64,000 nt of DNA from Cohaesibacter haloalkalitolerans (GCF_003574655.1 NZ_QNUM01000001.1:62001-126000); one strand, 5' to 3'. Counted from the stretch's first letter, positions 1 to 8,629 are shown. Translations and numbers: made by a program. Notes: generated by a model from the letters alone, not told the origin.

Positions 1-253
1 TGAAGCCGATGCCATATTTGGAGCCGAGCAGCGCGGCCACATAGGCACCAACGCCATAAAGGGAGGCATGACCCAGATGCAACAGGCCCGCCACACCAGT
101 GACCAGATGCAGGGAGGCGGCCAGCAGCATGAAGACGAAGGCCAGTGTGGCGATCTGGTAATAGTAGCCCTTGCCGAGGCCTTCGAGCGCGAACGGAACC
201 ACGGCGAAGACGATAACCAGCAGCAGCAGCTTGATGAACAATGGTTTAGACAC
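1..253 (-). CDS. livM: Branched-chain amino acid ABC transporter permease LivM (5' part only)
   Basis: Inner-membrane permease of a branched-chain amino acid/amide type ABC importer. Only the first 84 or so residues are present because the gene runs off the left edge. The visible part has one hydrophobic N-terminal helix followed by a short KGYYYQIAT stretch and the GLLHLGHASLYGVGAY signature of LivM permeases. I start it at a GTG at 253 because an excellent ribosome binding site (AAGGAGGG) lies just upstream. This start overlaps the livH stop by a few bases, indicating translational coupling. The partner ATPases LivG and LivF would lie beyond the left edge. Confidence 0.85.
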   Translation of the reverse strand, partial: MSKPLFIKLLLLVIVFAVVPFALEGLGKGYYYQIATLAFVFMLLAASLHLVTGVAGLLHLGHASLYGVGAYVAALLGSKYGIGF

Positions 254-1160
254 GTTCCCTCCTTGCTCCGAAGAGGCCTTGCGGGAAGAAGATCAGCGTA
301 GCGAGCAGGAAGGCATAGGCAACCATGTCAGACCATACCGATGGCATGAAGCTGGTGGAAATGCTCTCGGCAAGACCGAGGATCATGGCAGAGACGACCG
401 CGCCCGGAATGGAGCTGAGACCACCCATGACCATGGCAACAAAGGCCTTGATGCCCGGCGTGAAGCCCATGGCGGGGAAGATGGCGCCATAATAGAGCCC
501 GACGAGAATCCCGGCGAGTGCCCCCATGCCCGAGCCGATGATAAAGGTGAAGATGATCGTCCGGTCAGTGTTGATGCCGCAGTATTTGGCACCCAGCGCA
601 TTGTTCGATACGGCACGGATGGACATGCCGATCGGGCTTTTCTTGAGCAGCCACTGCAGACCGCCCAGCATGATCAGCGTGATGGCCAGAATGATCAGGT
701 CGCCATTGACGATAGTGATCGGGCCGATCTCGATCGGCTTGTTGATCAGGTAGGCCAGATCAATGGACTGGAACTGCGAGCCGAAGATCAGCTCCATGGC
801 TTCGCGGGCGATGATCGACATGGCCAGAGACGACATCAGGGTCGCTTCGCGCATGGCGCGGGATTTCAGCGAGGCCTCATCGGAGAATCTGCGGAACGGA
901 CGGAAGGCAAGGCGTTCAAGTCCGAAACCGGCAAACGCACCCGCAGCCAGAGCAATGAACAGAACCACCAGAAGCGGCGGCGCAAAAGCCGTGATGGCCA
1001 TCAGACCGGCAAAGGCGCCAATCGTGTAAACCTCGCCATGGGCAAAGTTCACCACATTGAGCACACCGAAGATAAGCGTGAAGCCGATCGCCATCAGCGC
1101 ATAAATCATACCCAGCGAAACGCCAATGGCGAGCTGTTGCAAAATATAAGGATCGAACAC
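246..1160 (-). CDS. livH: Branched-chain amino acid ABC transporter permease LivH
   Basis: Inner-membrane permease of about 304 residues, normal for LivH. The protein is a chain of hydrophobic helices with the LivH hallmarks GLNFAHGE-like (VVNFAHGEVY near residue 37) and a C-terminal PGAVVSAMILGLAES segment. The start is a GTG at 1160, preceded by GGGGGACC. It lies between the binding protein gene and livM in one leftward operon. The family moves leucine/isoleucine/valine, urea, short amides or aromatic acids, so the substrate cannot be read from the permease alone. An ATC-hydrolase-like gene upstream hints at a sulfur- or nitrogen-containing amino acid derivative, which is inference. Confidence 0.88.
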   Translation of the reverse strand: MFDPYILQQLAIGVSLGMIYALMAIGFTLIFGVLNVVNFAHGEVYTIGAFAGLMAITAFAPPLLVVLFIALAAGAFAGFGLERLAFRPFRRFSDEASLKSRAMREATLMSSLAMSIIAREAMELIFGSQFQSIDLAYLINKPIEIGPITIVNGDLIILAITLIMLGGLQWLLKKSPIGMSIRAVSNNALGAKYCGINTDRTIIFTFIIGSGMGALAGILVGLYYGAIFPAMGFTPGIKAFVAMVMGGLSSIPGAVVSAMILGLAESISTSFMPSVWSDMVAYAFLLATLIFFPQGLFGARRERV

Positions 1161-1187
1161 GAAGGTCCCCCTTTTCTCTTATTGCCA

Positions 1188-1215
1188 CCCGCCCGAAGAC
1201 CGAGCTCCGGGCGGG
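1188..1215 (-). promoter_or_regulatory. Intercistronic stem-loop between binding protein and permease genes
   Basis: A perfect 8-bp GC stem (CCCGCCCG at 1188-1195, CGGGCGGG at 1208-1215) with a 12-base loop lies just after the binding-protein stop codon. No U-run follows on the minus strand. Such hairpins commonly protect the upstream mRNA or attenuate read-through, so that the binding protein is made in excess over the permeases. That role is inferred. Confidence 0.55.
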
Positions 1216-1228
1216 ATGGGGGATTGGG

Positions 1229-2341
1229 TTACTTCACTTCAACGAAAACGCCATCCTTGACGGTGGCCTTGGTGAGTTCCTTGAGAGGCTCGCCATTTTC
1301 ATCGAAGGAGGTGTTGCCGGTGACACCCGGGAAGTCCTTGGTCGCAGCCACGGCATCGCGCAGGCTCTGACGGGTTACATCCGGATAGGCCTTGACGACA
1401 GCAGCCAGCATGATGTTGACAGCATCATAGGCCTGCGCAGGGAACTGACCCGGCGCATTGTCGTGGGTCTTTTTCCATTCGGTCACGAATTCCGTCACAT
1501 TGGCATCGGCACGGGTCGGCAGGAAGGTTGCAGTCAGCTTGAGACCTTCGGCAGCAGCACCGGCCAGCTCGATCAGCTTGTCGTTATAGGCGGCAGAGGT
1601 GGAGTAGACAGGGATACCGGCATTGAGCTGGGCAACCTGTTTGAGGAACTGGGCACCGTCTTCATAGAAGAAACCGGTGTAGATGGCTTCCGGCTTCTGT
1701 TCTTCGATCTTGGTGATGATGGAACGGAAATCAGCCAGACCACGGTTGAAGAATTCGGTGTAGACGACTTCGCCGCCCATTTCCTTGAAAGGATCGACAA
1801 AGCCCTTGACCACGGACTGACCCCAGTCGGTCTGCTCGGCAATCACGGCGACTTTCTTGATGCCCTGATCGATCATCCACTTGGCGTTCACGCCACCTTC
1901 CTGATTCTGGGTGGTGATGTTGCGGAACTGCCATTCGGAGATCTTGGCGAAATCCGGGTGGGATGCGGTCTGGGACAGCTGAACCATGCCGGAGCGCTTG
2001 TAGACCTGGGCGGCAGCCATGGAGACAGTGGAAGTGAAGTCACCGAGGACGCCGACGATTTCCTTGTCGTCAACGAACTTGCGGGCGATGGTCACGCCTT
2101 CCTTGGCGTCGGAACGAGAGTCTTCATAGATGATTTCTACCGGCACCGGAATCTGGCCGGAAGCGTTGAACTTGGCAAGAGCGATTTCTGCAGCGTCCTT
2201 GAAGTCCTGGCCGTACTGGGCGGTGTTGCCGGTAAGGGGCAGCTGGTAGCCGATCTTGATGCTATCGGCAGCCTGCGAGGCGGCGGGCAGCATAACTGAA
2301 GCGACAGTGAGTGCCAAAAGCGTTCTGCGAGAAAGTTTCAT
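1229..2341 (-). CDS. LivK-type ABC transporter substrate-binding protein
   Basis: Periplasmic binding protein of 370 residues for the livHM permeases downstream. Residues 1-24 form a Sec signal peptide ending ASQAA. The mature part begins with the IKIGYQLPLTG motif of the periplasmic-binding-protein type I (LivK/AmiC) family and contains GVLGDFTSTVSMAAAQV around residue 100, where these proteins bind the ligand carboxylate and amino groups. The best-matching subgroup is the broad amino acid/amide one, so leucine specificity should not be assumed. The gene is the first of the transporter operon. Its ribosome site is weak (GGGGAAC). Confidence 0.85.
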   Translation of the reverse strand: MKLSRRTLLALTVASVMLPAASQAADSIKIGYQLPLTGNTAQYGQDFKDAAEIALAKFNASGQIPVPVEIIYEDSRSDAKEGVTIARKFVDDKEIVGVLGDFTSTVSMAAAQVYKRSGMVQLSQTASHPDFAKISEWQFRNITTQNQEGGVNAKWMIDQGIKKVAVIAEQTDWGQSVVKGFVDPFKEMGGEVVYTEFFNRGLADFRSIITKIEEQKPEAIYTGFFYEDGAQFLKQVAQLNAGIPVYSTSAAYNDKLIELAGAAAEGLKLTATFLPTRADANVTEFVTEWKKTHDNAPGQFPAQAYDAVNIMLAAVVKAYPDVTRQSLRDAVAATKDFPGVTGNTSFDENGEPLKELTKATVKDGVFVEVK

Positions 2342-2412
2342 AGCGAGTGTTCCCCAATGGGTTGGTAATCGGTGTACTAAGCGCCTGAAAAGTCAGGCCG
2401 AGGGAGGTGACG

Positions 2413-2480
2413 CCCGTTTTAACGGGTCTGTTTCAAGTCCGGTATTCCGGATCCTGCATTTCGACGTCCGGTTTGCCGGA
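2413..2480. repeat. Three small tandem hairpins
   Basis: Three short palindromes occur in a row in the gap between the ATC-hydrolase-like gene and the ABC operon: CCCGTTTTAACGGG (2413-2426), TCCGGTATTCCGGA (2438-2451) and TCCGGTTTGCCGGA (2467-2480). Each is followed by a TCTG or TCCTG motif, which suggests copies of one unit. They could act as RNA processing or stability elements between the two transcription units. Confidence 0.5.
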
Positions 2481-2507
2481 TCTGTCTGTATTATAAAAAG
2501 ATGTTCT

Positions 2508-3020
2508 TCAAACGGCTTCGGCTTCAGAACCAGGTTTCACGATCAGGCGGCAGCAACCGGTGTCGCCGATCTTCCAGGTTTCGCCTTCAAAGGTGAAGCC
2601 GGCCTTGGTGAACATGCCTGCGTCAATGGCTCCGGCAGCCTTGCACAGCAGCTCAAGCGCTTCGCCCTTGCGGCCAGCAGCAACCCAGTTGTCCTTCAGC
2701 GGGCATTTGTGGAATTTGATTTCCATGCCTTCATGGTCGCACTTGCGCAGTTCTGGGCCAAACAGGTGGTCGCGGCAGGGGATGCCCTGCAGGAACTGTT
2801 CGGTCAGCCCTTCGATGTTTGCAGGGCCATGGGCCTGAAGCTTTTCGCCCATCTCTTCGCCAAGGCGATAGGTCGCCGCGCTCATCAGCTCGACGGCTTT
2901 GTCATTGCCAAAATTCTCGACCAGAACATCAAACATGAACATGTAGAATTTGGCACGCATCGCGTAGGCGCCAGAAAGCTGTTCAAGGGTGATTTCCGGG
3001 GTTTTGGTCTCTTCTGTCAT
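2508..3020 (-). CDS. L-2-amino-thiazoline-4-carboxylate hydrolase family protein
   Basis: Cytosolic protein of 170 residues. It resembles the ATC hydrolase family (PF14196), whose founding Pseudomonas enzyme opens 2-aminothiazoline-4-carboxylate to N-carbamoylcysteine on the way to L-cysteine. Cysteines and histidines typical of the group are seen: IPCRDHLFGPE, KCDHEG, FHKCPLKD and GDTGCCRL. I place the start at 3020 (MTEETKTPE) because GGAGAG precedes it; longer readings back to 3140 have no family similarity. It reads in the same direction as the liv-type operon and sits about 170 bases upstream, so a common substrate is plausible. The family contains many uncharacterised members, so the exact reaction is uncertain. 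Confidence 0.7.
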   Translation of the reverse strand: MTEETKTPEITLEQLSGAYAMRAKFYMFMFDVLVENFGNDKAVELMSAATYRLGEEMGEKLQAHGPANIEGLTEQFLQGIPCRDHLFGPELRKCDHEGMEIKFHKCPLKDNWVAAGRKGEALELLCKAAGAIDAGMFTKAGFTFEGETWKIGDTGCCRLIVKPGSEAEAV

Positions 3021-3970
3021 CGGTCTCTCCAAATATGGTCCTGAGGTTTGACACCTTCTGGCTCTGATCGTTGGTGGCCAAGTGTGGCCGGTATGACGCT
3101 CCGTTACGGGGGCAACGGAATAATCTGAAAACTGTTGCAAATGCTTGATCGGTTCTATTCCAAAATGAAAGGTGCCAATCGGTTTGCGAACCGTATGATC
3201 AAGGGCACGCCCTCTGCTTCGAACTCAATTAAGAACAATTTGCAACAACAAAATTCAACCTCTAACTCTACAGGCACCCTTCCCGCTCGCCCACACGGGT
3301 GAAAATGCCTTAAAATTAGCCCTGCTTAAAATTTACGCATACAAACCTGTAAAGCGCAATTGAAACATTGTTTTCCAAACAAACTACAGCGAATTTGCCA
3401 AACAACCGCTTCGTGACGACTTGCTACACAAATTGAATAACCATTTTATTACATGAGGATAGAGACGATATCTCAGGCGCTGCAAGGCCATTGATGCCCA
3501 TACAAGTTTGTGCGCCGGAGAACGGAAAGCCGTTTTCCTCCGCAAGCAGATCGACACCTCAGATTGCAAGGCGCGGGCAACACTCCCACCTTGGGTGGTA
3601 TGGAGACCACAGGCCGGGGAGTGGAGTCTTGCGGAACAGACTTGTTGCAAGACAGGACAGCCAACTGCTTGATCTGTCAATTGATATTCGGAGAGGTCAA
3701 GAATTCAACCGCATGTCGGCTTGAGTCGGTGTCACCAGACACCACTGATGCGCAGGACAGCGAGATACATCGGAGAAGCCACGAGCGAGCCCGGCAGCAA
3801 GCATACAGCACCGGCCCACGATCAAAGGGGATTGGATCCATAAATCCGACAGCAGCCCAAGCGTGAGCAAGGGGCGTTTGCGGTCGCCGCCAATCACTCA
3901 AGCCGAGACAGTCCGCTACATCGGGAACGGCAGTGGAGCCCGTCGTTCCCGGAAACGATGAGACCGAAGG
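3021..3970. other. Gene-free stretch with folded sequence
   Basis: No open frame here resembles a protein on either strand. The part around 3517-3651 is rich in inverted repeats. It contains a hairpin CGGAGAACGG...CCTCCG (about 3517-3545). It also contains a possible three-way junction closed by CACTCCC (3581-3587) with GGGAGTG (3617-3623), enclosing ACC-TTG-GGT and GGT...ACC arms. A stem CTTGC (3628-3632) with GCAAG (3647-3651) follows. This could be a structured RNA or 5' leader of the leftward gene at 3020. I could not match it to a known RNA family. Confidence 0.35.
3922..3951 (-). terminator. Hairpin after the leftward kinase gene
   Basis: An 8-bp perfect stem (CGGGAACG at 3922-3929 with CGTTCCCG at 3944-3951) lies 20 bases past the stop codon of the fused kinase gene. 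There is no U-run, so this is a weak or Rho-assisted terminator, or an mRNA 3'-end stabiliser. Confidence 0.4.
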
Positions 3971-5734
3971 TCAGCCCTGATGGCTCAGTGCGTCGGTCAT
4001 CGCCTGAAGAATGACATGAGCCGATTCCGCACCCGGATCGATATGACCGACAGACCGGGCGCCCAGCTTCTTGGACCGGCCCCGGCGGCTTTCCATGTCG
4101 CGCGTTGCATCGGCTCCGCGTCTGGCGCCTGCGGCGGCGGCGGCGATCACCGCCAGTGCATCGGCCTGCGCGTCCGCCGCCTTCTTGGCAGCCTCCACAG
4201 CAGGTGCCCAGGCATCAAGCATCGTCTTGTCGCCAACACTGGCACCGCCCCGGTCGAGAATGCCCAGAAGCATGCCCTCAACCCATGCCGCCATGGCCTT
4301 GGCATCCATGTTCAGACGATCGGAGACCGCCTTGCCAGCCCGCTTAAAGGCTCCGGCATAAAGCGGCCCGGAAGAGGCCCCCACCGCATCCAGAAAGGCC
4401 TTGGCAGTTCTGGTGCAGGTCTGCGAGATCGTGTCTTCATCGGGCGCAGCGTCGAGGCTCTTGACCACGGCGGTCCAGCCGATGTCCATGGTCACCCCAT
4501 GATCGCCGTCGCCGATCACTCCATCAAGCTCGCTCAAACGGTCCTTTTCCCGAGCGATGGCCTCAGCTGCCGCATACATCATGCTTCTGAAAACCCTCGG
4601 CGTCACGGTGCCATCGGTCTTCAGGCTTGCGCGGTCTACCGTATCATCATGGTCATGGGTTTCGTAGATACGCGCTGTGTGTTTGCTACCGATCACGGGC
4701 TCTGGCGCACTACCCACGGTGAGGGCTGGCGTCCGGCAGGGATGATCAAGCAGAGCGCGCAGATCGTCATCGAGCTTCATCAGGGTGATCGATGCCCCAG
4801 CCATTTCCATCGAGGTGCAATATTCCCCCACCCAACTGTGATAGATCCGGACGCCGCGTTGCTTGAGGATCTGCGCCACCCGACGGTGAATGAGATAAAG
4901 CTCCATCTGGCCGGTTGCGCCCAGCCCGTTCACGAGAACGGCAACCTCATCACCGGCCGCAGGGGCCATTTCGCCAAGGATCATGTCCATCAGATTGTCG
5001 GTGACGTGATCGGCCGTTTCGACCTTGCTGCGACGCATCCCCGGCTCACCATGAAGCCCCATGCCGATTTCCATCTCGTCCGGGCCGATTTCGAAATTCG
5101 GTTTCAGCGTCTGGGGCATGGAACAGGCCGAAAGCGCAACGCCCATGGAAAGGGTGGCGGCATTGGCCTTGCTGGCTGCAGCAAAGACTTCGTCAAGCGA
5201 CCGGCCCTGATCGGCGGCAGCGCCTGCGATTTTGAAAACAAAAAAATCGCCGGCGATGCCGCGACGTTCCCCGGCCTTGTCTTTGGGGGCGGAAGCCACA
5301 TCATCGATCACGGCCACCGAGCGCACATCCATACCAAGCGCGGTGCATTCTTCCGCCGCCATGTTGAAGTTGAGGCAATCGCCCGTGTAGTTGCCGTAAA
5401 GAAAGACCAGCCCGGCCCCGCCGTCGGCTGCGATTGCGGCTTCCTTGATGTGTTCCGGCGAAGGAGAGGCAAAGACATTGCCGATCGCAGCCGCATCGGC
5501 AAGACCACGCCCGACATATCCGGCAAACGCAGGCTCATGTCCGGAGCCGCCACCGATGACAATGCCGACCTTGCCATCGCGCGGTCCATCGATTGCCACC
5601 ACGGCCCGACCGGTTTCCCCTTCCAGTCGCAGAAGATCGGGATGGGCAGAAATCATCCCCTCGATCATCTCGGGAATGATCACTTCCGGCTTATTCATGA
5701 GCTTCTTGGTAGAATGCTCTTGACTGTTTGACAT
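3971..5734 (-). CDS. Fused DhaK-DhaL dihydroxyacetone/tetrulose kinase (first copy)
   Basis: ATP-dependent ketose kinase of 587 residues that joins a DhaK substrate domain (about 1-345) to a DhaL nucleotide domain (about 375-587). Key residues are intact: GGGSGHEP at 61-68, the histidine that covalently holds the ketone in GLHGEPG (H228), and the Mg-binding aspartates D404, D409 and D411 of the ELDGVIGDGDHG region. This architecture is shared by dihydroxyacetone kinases and the D- and L-erythrulose kinases DerK and LerK. I use the ATG at 5734, preceded by GAGGAGGAAGAC. It is the last gene of the SIS-SorC-kinase operon, divergent from an ABC importer. A tetrulose or dihydroxyacetone substrate is likely, but the choice cannot be made from sequence. 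Confidence 0.85.
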   Translation of the reverse strand: MSNSQEHSTKKLMNKPEVIIPEMIEGMISAHPDLLRLEGETGRAVVAIDGPRDGKVGIVIGGGSGHEPAFAGYVGRGLADAAAIGNVFASPSPEHIKEAAIAADGGAGLVFLYGNYTGDCLNFNMAAEECTALGMDVRSVAVIDDVASAPKDKAGERRGIAGDFFVFKIAGAAADQGRSLDEVFAAASKANAATLSMGVALSACSMPQTLKPNFEIGPDEMEIGMGLHGEPGMRRSKVETADHVTDNLMDMILGEMAPAAGDEVAVLVNGLGATGQMELYLIHRRVAQILKQRGVRIYHSWVGEYCTSMEMAGASITLMKLDDDLRALLDHPCRTPALTVGSAPEPVIGSKHTARIYETHDHDDTVDRASLKTDGTVTPRVFRSMMYAAAEAIAREKDRLSELDGVIGDGDHGVTMDIGWTAVVKSLDAAPDEDTISQTCTRTAKAFLDAVGASSGPLYAGAFKRAGKAVSDRLNMDAKAMAAWVEGMLLGILDRGGASVGDKTMLDAWAPAVEAAKKAADAQADALAVIAAAAAGARRGADATRDMESRRGRSKKLGARSVGHIDPGAESAHVILQAMTDALSHQG

Positions 5735-5820
5735 GTCTTCCTCCTCAATTATAAGCCGCTGGCAATTCATCTCCGCCTTAGCTTGCTTGTTGGTCTGTTG
5801 AGGCCTGCCCCCTGATGCCA

Positions 5821-6774
5821 TCAGGTTTCATAGAGCAGCGCCCGGGCAACCGTCTCATCGGTCACCAGTCGATTGACATATTTCCCGCGCAGGATTGCGC
5901 GGATGATCGGCAACTTGCTTCGACCACCGGATGCCAGGATCGAGACAGGCTTTTCCCGCAGTTTTTCAGCAGGCAACGCCATGATCGACCGGTTCAGCGG
6001 GTGATCGATCACGTTGCCAGCCGGATCGAGGAAGAAGCCCAGCACCGAGCCGACGGCCTCTTTCTCAAGCAGTTCCGGCAAGGCCTGCTTGACGCGCGGC
6101 AGGCTCATGATCCTTGACCGGTGCGTGAGGTCTGCACAGGAAATCAGGCATGGCTGAACCACCTCGGCGTGATGCATTGCCTCCATCAGCATCTCGTCCT
6201 GCAGAAAGGAGTCCCGGTCGGCACTCGTCCGGCAGTAAATGGGCGCGGTCAGCGAGAAGCATTCCACGTCGATCGCATTGGCCATCGCTGTTGCGACTTC
6301 GGTGGTGTCATTACCGGACCCGCGCGTTGTCGCCCCCATCAGGCCAACCACATGGGACAGCTTGCCGTGATGGCCACTGAGCCGACGCACCGAGTAGCTG
6401 AGCGTCTTGCCCCAGCCGATGCCGACGCCATCATAGCGCCCCATATGGTTTTCCAGCATCTGACCGGCTGCCTCCCCGATCGTCCGCTGGGTTTCGTCAT
6501 AGTCTTCAACCGCCGGTAAAACCGCGGCCTCTTCCAGGCCGTAGCGATGCTTTATGGCTTCCTCCAGCTTCACACACTCAACCAGCGGCAAACGCAAATC
6601 GACGATGACGGACCCGTCCGCCCTGATCTGCCCGATAATCCGGTTCACACGTAAACGTGTTACTTGTAACTTGTCGGCTATCTGCTGCTGGGTCATCCCA
6701 CCAACAAAGTAAAACCACCCTATGCGCGCCCTCAGAAGGTCCGCTTCTATGTCTTGTGACTGATCGTTTTTCAT
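5821..6774 (-). CDS. SorC/DeoR-type sugar-binding transcriptional regulator
   Basis: Transcription factor of 317 residues. It has an N-terminal helix-turn-helix (about 20-50, with MTQQQIADKLQVTRLRVNRII) and a C-terminal sugar-phosphate-binding domain of the SorC family (GVGIGWGKTL near 115, ILASGGRSK near 280). Members respond to phosphorylated sugars made by the pathway they control. Its ATG at 6774 overlaps the stop of the SIS gene (ATGA), so the two are translationally coupled. The kinase gene follows. It probably acts on the divergent promoters near 7387-7412. Effector candidates are a tetrulose or dihydroxyacetone phosphate, which is inference. Confidence 0.82.
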   Translation of the reverse strand: MKNDQSQDIEADLLRARIGWFYFVGGMTQQQIADKLQVTRLRVNRIIGQIRADGSVIVDLRLPLVECVKLEEAIKHRYGLEEAAVLPAVEDYDETQRTIGEAAGQMLENHMGRYDGVGIGWGKTLSYSVRRLSGHHGKLSHVVGLMGATTRGSGNDTTEVATAMANAIDVECFSLTAPIYCRTSADRDSFLQDEMLMEAMHHAEVVQPCLISCADLTHRSRIMSLPRVKQALPELLEKEAVGSVLGFFLDPAGNVIDHPLNRSIMALPAEKLREKPVSILASGGRSKLPIIRAILRGKYVNRLVTDETVARALLYET

Positions 6775-7322
6775 TCGAGATTTGTATGGTTCTGTCGCAT
6801 ATTGTCCGTGCTGACAGCTAAAACTTGCCTCAGCTTCAAAATCAGACACTCGAATACTACATACTGTGCACCCTCGTAAAGCGACCCCATTGGAAGGGTG
6901 GAGGTTTTGGCCCCCATATCGTCAGCCATGGTCTGGGCCGGGATCACGAGGACATGGTCGGCAGCCCTGGCGCTCGCCCCATCCCTTTGCGCGGTAATAC
7001 ACAGGGTTGTAGCGCCAGCCTTGCTGGCTGTCTCGATGAGGGCCGAAACGGTGGAAAAATACCCCGGTCCCGCCGAGACAATCAGCAGATCTCCCTTGCC
7101 AAGCGGCGGTGTCGTCATGTCTCCCACAACGGACACCTTGAGGCCCAAGTGGAACAGCCGCATGGCGAAACCCTTGATCTGAAGACCCTCCCGACCGACA
7201 CCATAGAGCGCAATCCGGTGAGCAGAGCTGATGACATCCACGGCTTGATCACAATTATTTTCATCAAGTTTATCAATTACTTGATTAAGTTCAGCAAGCG
7301 CATTCCGGCACAGTGTCTTCAT
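6771..7322 (-). CDS. SIS-domain sugar-phosphate isomerase (6-phospho-3-hexuloisomerase-like)
   Basis: Small cytosolic sugar isomerase domain protein of 183 residues, the length of 6-phospho-3-hexuloisomerases (HxlB/PHI). The SIS fold shows IALYGVGREG (about 36-45), GLKVSVVGDMTTPPLGKGD and LLIVSAGPGYFSTV. GSLYEGAQYVVFE near the C-terminus is the active-site region of the PHI group. The start is at 7322 because GGGAGGGAG precedes it. No partner hexulose-phosphate synthase is nearby, so formaldehyde fixation is unlikely. Its place beside the kinase suggests aldose/ketose phosphate isomerisation in the same pathway. Confidence 0.75.
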   Translation of the reverse strand: MKTLCRNALAELNQVIDKLDENNCDQAVDVISSAHRIALYGVGREGLQIKGFAMRLFHLGLKVSVVGDMTTPPLGKGDLLIVSAGPGYFSTVSALIETASKAGATTLCITAQRDGASARAADHVLVIPAQTMADDMGAKTSTLPMGSLYEGAQYVVFECLILKLRQVLAVSTDNMRQNHTNLE

Positions 7323-7386
7323 GAGTTTCTCCCTCCCGCTTGAAATTTCAGCACCTTTCACGAGGCGTCATTTGCCAGAAGCATAA

Positions 7387-7412
7387 CATATGTATTTTTC
7401 GATTTACATATG
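7387..7412. promoter_or_regulatory. Palindromic operator between divergent sugar operons
   Basis: CATATGTA (7387-7394) and TACATATG (7405-7412) form a perfect 8-bp inverted repeat with a 10-base spacer. It lies in the 190-base gap between the leftward SIS-SorC-kinase operon and the rightward ABC operon. The position and symmetry fit an operator for the SorC regulator encoded at 5821. The assignment is inferred. Confidence 0.5.
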
Positions 7413-7512
7413 AAATGTTCTCTCCTATACTCTTTTCCGCAGACGCAAGTTCGGGAGGTACGGACTATTTTTTGCCACACGGCAAAGCTTCGTCTGCACT
7501 TGGAGGAAAAAC

Positions 7513-8460
7513 ATGAATAAACTTACAGTTGCGCTTCTTACTACAATTGCGATTTCCCTGCCGCAGGTGGCCTCGGCTGCTGACAAGGCTGGCATGGAGA
7601 AAAAGGACAGCTATCGCTTCGTCATCATTCCAAAGGTTGTGCACCCATGGTTCGACCTGGTGAATGACGGCGCCAAGCAGGCGGCCGCTGTCATCGAGGC
7701 CCAGACAGGCTCAAAAGTAAAAATCGACTACAGTGCACCGCAGCAGGCTGACGTTGTTCAGCAGAACCAGATCGTGGAAAGCTCGATCTCTACCCGTCCA
7801 GACGGCATCGCCATTGACCTTCTTGATGCCAGCGGCAACCGCGCTTCCCTTGAAGAAGCCATCGATCAGGGCATTCAGGTCACGGTTTTCGACTCGGTTC
7901 CGCCTGAAGGCATGAAACTCACCTCGATCGGCAACGACTTCTGCGAACAGGCCGAGATCGCCTCTCATCGTCTTGCTGAACTGCTCGGGGAAAAGGGCGA
8001 AGTCGCCATCATGATGGGCGTGCCAACAGCGCCGAACCACGCCATTCGCGCCGAATGCCACAAGAAGGTATTCGAGAGCTATCCGAACATGAAAGTCGTC
8101 GCCACCGGCATCGACAATGACAGCATCGAAACAGCCCAGAAGCAGGCCGCTGCCATCATGCAGGCCAATCCGAACCTGAAGGGCTGGGTTGCTTGTGATG
8201 CTGCCGGTCCAATCGGCATCGGTCAGGCCATTCAGGAAGCTGGCAAGGTCGGTGAAGTGAAGATGGTCGGTCTCGACAACCTGCCCGAAATGCTGCAGTT
8301 GATCCGGGATGGCGTTGCCGACAGCTCTTCGTCCACGAAACCACAGATGCAGGGCTACTGGGCCGTCATGGCCATGTGGCAACAGTCCATCGGCATTGAA
8401 ACACCCAAATATCTCGACACGGGCATTGCTGTGCTGACCAAGGACAACATCGGCGAGTGA
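7513..8460 (+). CDS. Sugar ABC transporter periplasmic binding protein (RbsB family)
   Basis: Periplasmic solute-binding protein of 315 residues with a Sec signal peptide ending ASAAD (about 1-23). The mature part follows the ribose-binding fold: YRFVIIPKVVHPWFDLVNDGAKQAA, RPDGIAIDLLDASG and VTVFDSVPPEG near the hinge, then GWVACDAAGPIGIGQA and MVGLDNLPEM in the second lobe. The gene opens the rightward operon, behind a strong ribosome site (TTGGAGGAAA). The family binds pentoses, tetritols, apiose and similar sugars. Linked ketose kinases suggest a short-chain ketose or polyol. Confidence 0.85.
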   Translation: MNKLTVALLTTIAISLPQVASAADKAGMEKKDSYRFVIIPKVVHPWFDLVNDGAKQAAAVIEAQTGSKVKIDYSAPQQADVVQQNQIVESSISTRPDGIAIDLLDASGNRASLEEAIDQGIQVTVFDSVPPEGMKLTSIGNDFCEQAEIASHRLAELLGEKGEVAIMMGVPTAPNHAIRAECHKKVFESYPNMKVVATGIDNDSIETAQKQAAAIMQANPNLKGWVACDAAGPIGIGQAIQEAGKVGEVKMVGLDNLPEMLQLIRDGVADSSSSTKPQMQGYWAVMAMWQQSIGIETPKYLDTGIAVLTKDNIGE

Positions 8461-8511
8461 TGCAATCAATGCCCGGTGGCCGGAGGGATTCCGCTCACCG
8501 GGCTCTTGCAT
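8460..8511 (+). promoter_or_regulatory. Long intercistronic stem-loop after the binding-protein gene
   Basis: GCCCGGTG (8471-8478) pairs with CACCGGGC (8496-8503), and an outer stem ATGCAA (8460-8465) pairs with TTGCAT (8506-8511). No U-run follows. Its place directly after the binding-protein stop suggests an RNA stabiliser that gives high binding-protein expression relative to the ATPase and permease. Confidence 0.55.
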
Positions 8512-8629
8512 CGGCCCTGGCAAGCAAAGCCGGGCTTCCGATCGATCGGACAGAATGCCGCACCAGCGGCTCCCCATCTGTATAGCCACGATTCTGTGCT
8601 GGTTCGTGGCACAGCCTTGAGACATCATC

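Noticed and set aside
171-2299. Plus-strand frames at 171-1370 and 1463-2299 over the liv-type genes
   Set aside because: They are shadows of livH and the binding-protein gene, which have signal peptide, membrane helices and proper ribosome sites on the minus strand.
3384-3901. Short frames in the gap upstream of the ATC-hydrolase-like gene
   Set aside because: Several frames on both strands overlap one another, are Cys/Arg-rich and lack start signals, as expected for non-coding DNA.
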